From positions 1 through 8,112 of the forward strand of contig CACZTA010000178.1 in NCBI GenBank assembly GCA_902783935.1: a stretch of DNA of 8,112 nucleotides, given 5' to 3'. The stretch comes from an uncultured Lachnospiraceae bacterium. GTDB lineage: Bacteria; Bacillota; Clostridia; Lachnospirales; Lachnospiraceae. The position numbers and the translations under genes were made by a program. The first letter of the stretch is position 1, and each line of letters opens with the position of its first letter. Of this stretch, positions 6,197-8,112 are shown one piece after another. The notes under the pieces were generated by a model. The model had not been told where the DNA came from, made no database searches, and was given only the letters and a program-made list of their open reading frames with translations.

Positions 6197-7318
6197 ATGA
6201 GACTGCAGAAGAGAATTGCGATGTGTTTTGCTATTATCATCATCGTACCGGTGGTGCTGTCGGCGGGGGTTCTTGCCGGCACGCTTTATTTCCAGTCTGA
6301 TGAGCTGCGGCGGCACTACGGGATCGATATCGCGCATCTGGAGGCGTTTGATAAATCGATGGTTTTCAGCCTGGCCTTCAGCGTGCTGGTTATCCTGGTA
6401 ATCACAGGGGCTGTCATGACGATCTGGCTGACGAGAGGCATAAGTGCCCCGATCAGGTCGATTATGAGGGCGACACAGCACATCAGGGACGGCAATCTGG
6501 ATTTCGAGCTGAAGCCGGAAGGAAATGTCGAGGAAATCAACGAACTGGTGGCTTCATTTGAAGAGATGCGGCTGAAGCTGAAGGAAACAAATGAAGCCAA
6601 TATCGAATTTGACCGTCAGAGCCGGGAACTGATCAGCAACATTTCCCATGACCTGCGGACGCCGATCACGGCGGTGAAAGGCTATTGCGAGGGGCTGATG
6701 GACGGTGTTGCGGATACGCCGGAGAAACAGGAGCGCTATGTCAGGACGATCTATAACAAAGCGCTTGACATGGATCACCTGATTAACGAACTGTCCTTTT
6801 ATTCCAGAATTTCGACGAACCGGATCCCGTATGCATTTGACCGGATCAGTGTCCGGGCATTTTTTGATGAGGCGTCGGAGGAGATCTCTCAGGACCTGCA
6901 GACGAAGGGGTTCCATTTCGGATATATAAACCAGGTGCCTGAGTCCGCACTTGTGATCGCTGACGCGGAGCAGATTTCAAGAGTGCTCACCAATCTGATC
7001 AGCAATGCTGTAAAATATAACGATAAAGAGGAAAAATATATTAATCTGGCGGTCATCCGGGAAGGCGATGAGATCCGGGTGACCGTACAGGATAACGGAA
7101 GAGGGATCGCCGCGCAGGATCTGGCCAGTGTTTTTGACCGGTTCTACCGGACAGACGGCTCGCGGAAATCAGGCGAAGGCGGCAGCGGGATCGGCCTCGC
7201 GATTGTGAAAAAGATCGTTGAGGACCATAACGGGCGCGTCTGGGCAGTGAGTAAAGAAGGAGAAGGCACGACCATGGGCTTTGCGCTCCGGGTATATGAA
7301 GAAAACCGGGAGGAATGA
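6197..7318 (+). CDS. Sensor histidine kinase with two membrane helices and a HAMP domain
   Basis: Membrane-bound sensor kinase of a two-component system, 373 residues. A first membrane helix lies at about 9-31 and a second at about 55-78, leaving only some 23 residues outside the cell, so there is no room for a folded external sensor domain. A HAMP linker (about 80-130) leads to the dimerisation and phosphoacceptor domain with His151 in SHDLRTP. The ATPase domain shows the N box NLISNAVKYN (266-275), G1 DNGRGI (299-304), the F box FDRFYR (313-318) and G2 GGSGIGLAI (328-336), so it should be catalytically competent. AGGAG (6184-6188) lies eight bases before the start. The cognate regulator starts one base after the stop. 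No promoter of its own is visible. The signal is unknown; such small-loop kinases often sense within the membrane or through a partner protein, which is inference here. Confidence 0.94.
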   Translation: MRLQKRIAMCFAIIIIVPVVLSAGVLAGTLYFQSDELRRHYGIDIAHLEAFDKSMVFSLAFSVLVILVITGAVMTIWLTRGISAPIRSIMRATQHIRDGNLDFELKPEGNVEEINELVASFEEMRLKLKETNEANIEFDRQSRELISNISHDLRTPITAVKGYCEGLMDGVADTPEKQERYVRTIYNKALDMDHLINELSFYSRISTNRIPYAFDRISVRAFFDEASEEISQDLQTKGFHFGYINQVPESALVIADAEQISRVLTNLISNAVKYNDKEEKYINLAVIREGDEIRVTVQDNGRGIAAQDLASVFDRFYRTDGSRKSGEGGSGIGLAIVKKIVEDHNGRVWAVSKEGEGTTMGFALRVYEENREE

Positions 7319-7319
7319 G

Positions 7320-8009
7320 ATGAGCAGGATTCTGATTATAGAAGACGAAATTACGATCGCGGAACTGGAGAAGGATTATCTGGAGCTGAGCGATTTTGAG
7401 GTTGTTATCGAGACGGACGGAAGAAAGGGACTCGAACGGGCCCTGACGGAAGAGTATAACCTCTATATTCTGGACCTTATGCTGCCGGGGATGGACGGCT
7501 TTGAGATCTGCCGGGAGATCCGGGAGAAGAAGGAAGTCCCGATTCTGATGGTGACGGCGAGAGGCGACGACATTGACAAAATCCGCGGACTCGGGATGGG
7601 GGCTGACGATTATATAACAAAACCGTTTTCCCCGAGCGAACTGGTGGCGCGGGTAAAAGCACACCTCATGCGCTATGACCGGCTGACCGGCGTCGGGGTT
7701 CCGAAGAATACCGTGATTACGATCCGCGGACTGAAGATCGATAAGACGTCGCGCCGCGTCTGGGTGAACGGGAAGGAGACGCAGTTCACGACGAAGGAGT
7801 TCGACCTGCTGACATTTCTGGCCGAGAACCCGGACCGCGTATTTAAGAAGGAGGAGCTGTTCAGGGAGATCTGGAACCTGGAATCGATCGGGGATATCGC
7901 GACCGTGACAGTCCATATCAAGAAGATTCGCGAGAAGATCGAGTTCGATACGTCAAAGCCGCAGTATATAGAGACAATCTGGGGTGTCGGATACCGGTTT
8001 AAAATTTGA
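7320..8009 (+). CDS. OmpR/PhoB-family response regulator
   Basis: Cytosolic DNA-binding partner of the upstream kinase, 229 residues, the normal length for the family. The receiver domain (1-118) shows the acidic pair Asp9-Glu10, the phosphoacceptor Asp52 in LDLMLPGMDG, the switch Thr79 in VTA, and Lys101 in KPFSPSEL. The C-terminal winged-helix domain (about 127-229) carries LTFLAENPDRVFKKEELF, the recognition-helix region around TVTVHIKKIREKIE, and the family-typical end ETIWGVGYRF. ATG 7320 follows the kinase stop by one base and has GGAGG (7309-7313) six bases upstream, inside the kinase gene, so the two are almost surely translated together. An upstream in-frame ATG at 7281 would add 13 untypical residues and was not chosen. 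The kinase-first order is less common than regulator-first in Bacillota. Target genes cannot be read from this window. Confidence 0.95.
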   Translation: MSRILIIEDEITIAELEKDYLELSDFEVVIETDGRKGLERALTEEYNLYILDLMLPGMDGFEICREIREKKEVPILMVTARGDDIDKIRGLGMGADDYITKPFSPSELVARVKAHLMRYDRLTGVGVPKNTVITIRGLKIDKTSRRVWVNGKETQFTTKEFDLLTFLAENPDRVFKKEELFREIWNLESIGDIATVTVHIKKIREKIEFDTSKPQYIETIWGVGYRFKI

Positions 8010-8014
8010 AGCGG

Positions 8015-8050
8015 GGGCTGCCGCAGTCAGCGGAACCGCCGCGGCAGTCC
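8015..8050 (+). terminator. GC-rich hairpin after the response regulator, possible terminator
   Basis: GGGCTGCCGC (8015-8024) pairs with GCGGCAGTCC (8041-8050) over ten base pairs with one G-U wobble. The loop can form a further GCG/CGC stem (8030-8032 with 8037-8039). It begins a few bases after the stop codon. The following TGTTAACC is poor in T, so it is not a textbook intrinsic terminator. The remaining bases to 8112 show no gene start or promoter that I can support. Confidence 0.45.
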
Positions 8051-8112
8051 TGTTAACCGGATTAAGCGTGAAATTGTTGTCTGGTGCATCCAAATGTGCC
8101 AAAATATAAGTA

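Noticed and set aside
7053..7916. A 287-codon open frame on the minus strand opposite the kinase and regulator
   Set aside because: It spans the junction of two certain sense genes, and its sequence is explained by their codon bias.
8074..8110. A promoter near the right edge using TATAAG at 8105-8110
   Set aside because: No -35 box lies at a proper distance; the nearest TTGTCT-like match is 22 bases away, and the window ends before any gene could support it.

Overview
The window looks like ordinary core chromosome from a fairly GC-rich member of the Clostridia (Bacillota), perhaps Lachnospiraceae-like. The clues are a DRTGG/CBS-type family II pyrophosphatase, an Hsp33 of Bacillus/Clostridium style, a SAM-I (S-box) riboswitch with an intrinsic terminator ahead of metK, strong purine-rich ribosome binding sites and sigma-A-like promoters. 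The genus cannot be fixed from this sequence. All supported protein genes lie on the + strand. No mobile element, CRISPR array, tRNA or rRNA was seen.

Layout: (1) 1-1146 is the 3' part of a CBS/DRTGG-regulated Mn-dependent inorganic pyrophosphatase whose start lies before the window. (2) 1147-1455 is an AT-rich intergenic region with a GC-rich hairpin, a good rightward promoter for murA and, overlapping it face to face, a good leftward promoter followed by a terminator-like hairpin, which together could make a small RNA of about 84 nt. (3) 1456-4637 is a compact run of murA, a COG1313-type radical SAM protein and hslO (Hsp33), with gaps of 10 and 46 bases. (4) 4638-4892 is the metK leader: a candidate promoter, a SAM-I aptamer and an intrinsic terminator. 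(5) 4893-6089 is metK. (6) 6090-6196 carries a long imperfect hairpin followed by a T-rich run. (7) 6197-8009 is a two-component system in kinase-then-regulator order, one base apart. (8) 8010-8112 is a non-coding tail with a GC-rich hairpin.

How the genes fit together: murA starts peptidoglycan precursor synthesis, hslO is a redox-activated chaperone, and the radical SAM protein between them needs S-adenosylmethionine, which MetK makes. metK is set for feedback repression by SAM through its riboswitch. The two-component system has no visible promoter of its own, so it may depend partly on read-through from metK past the 6109-6172 hairpin. Its signal and target genes cannot be deduced.

No clearly new multi-gene system is present. 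The parts most worth following up are the face-to-face promoters and candidate leftward RNA upstream of murA, the uncharacterised radical SAM protein between murA and hslO, the metK-kinase junction hairpin, and a base change at a normally conserved position in the riboswitch core.
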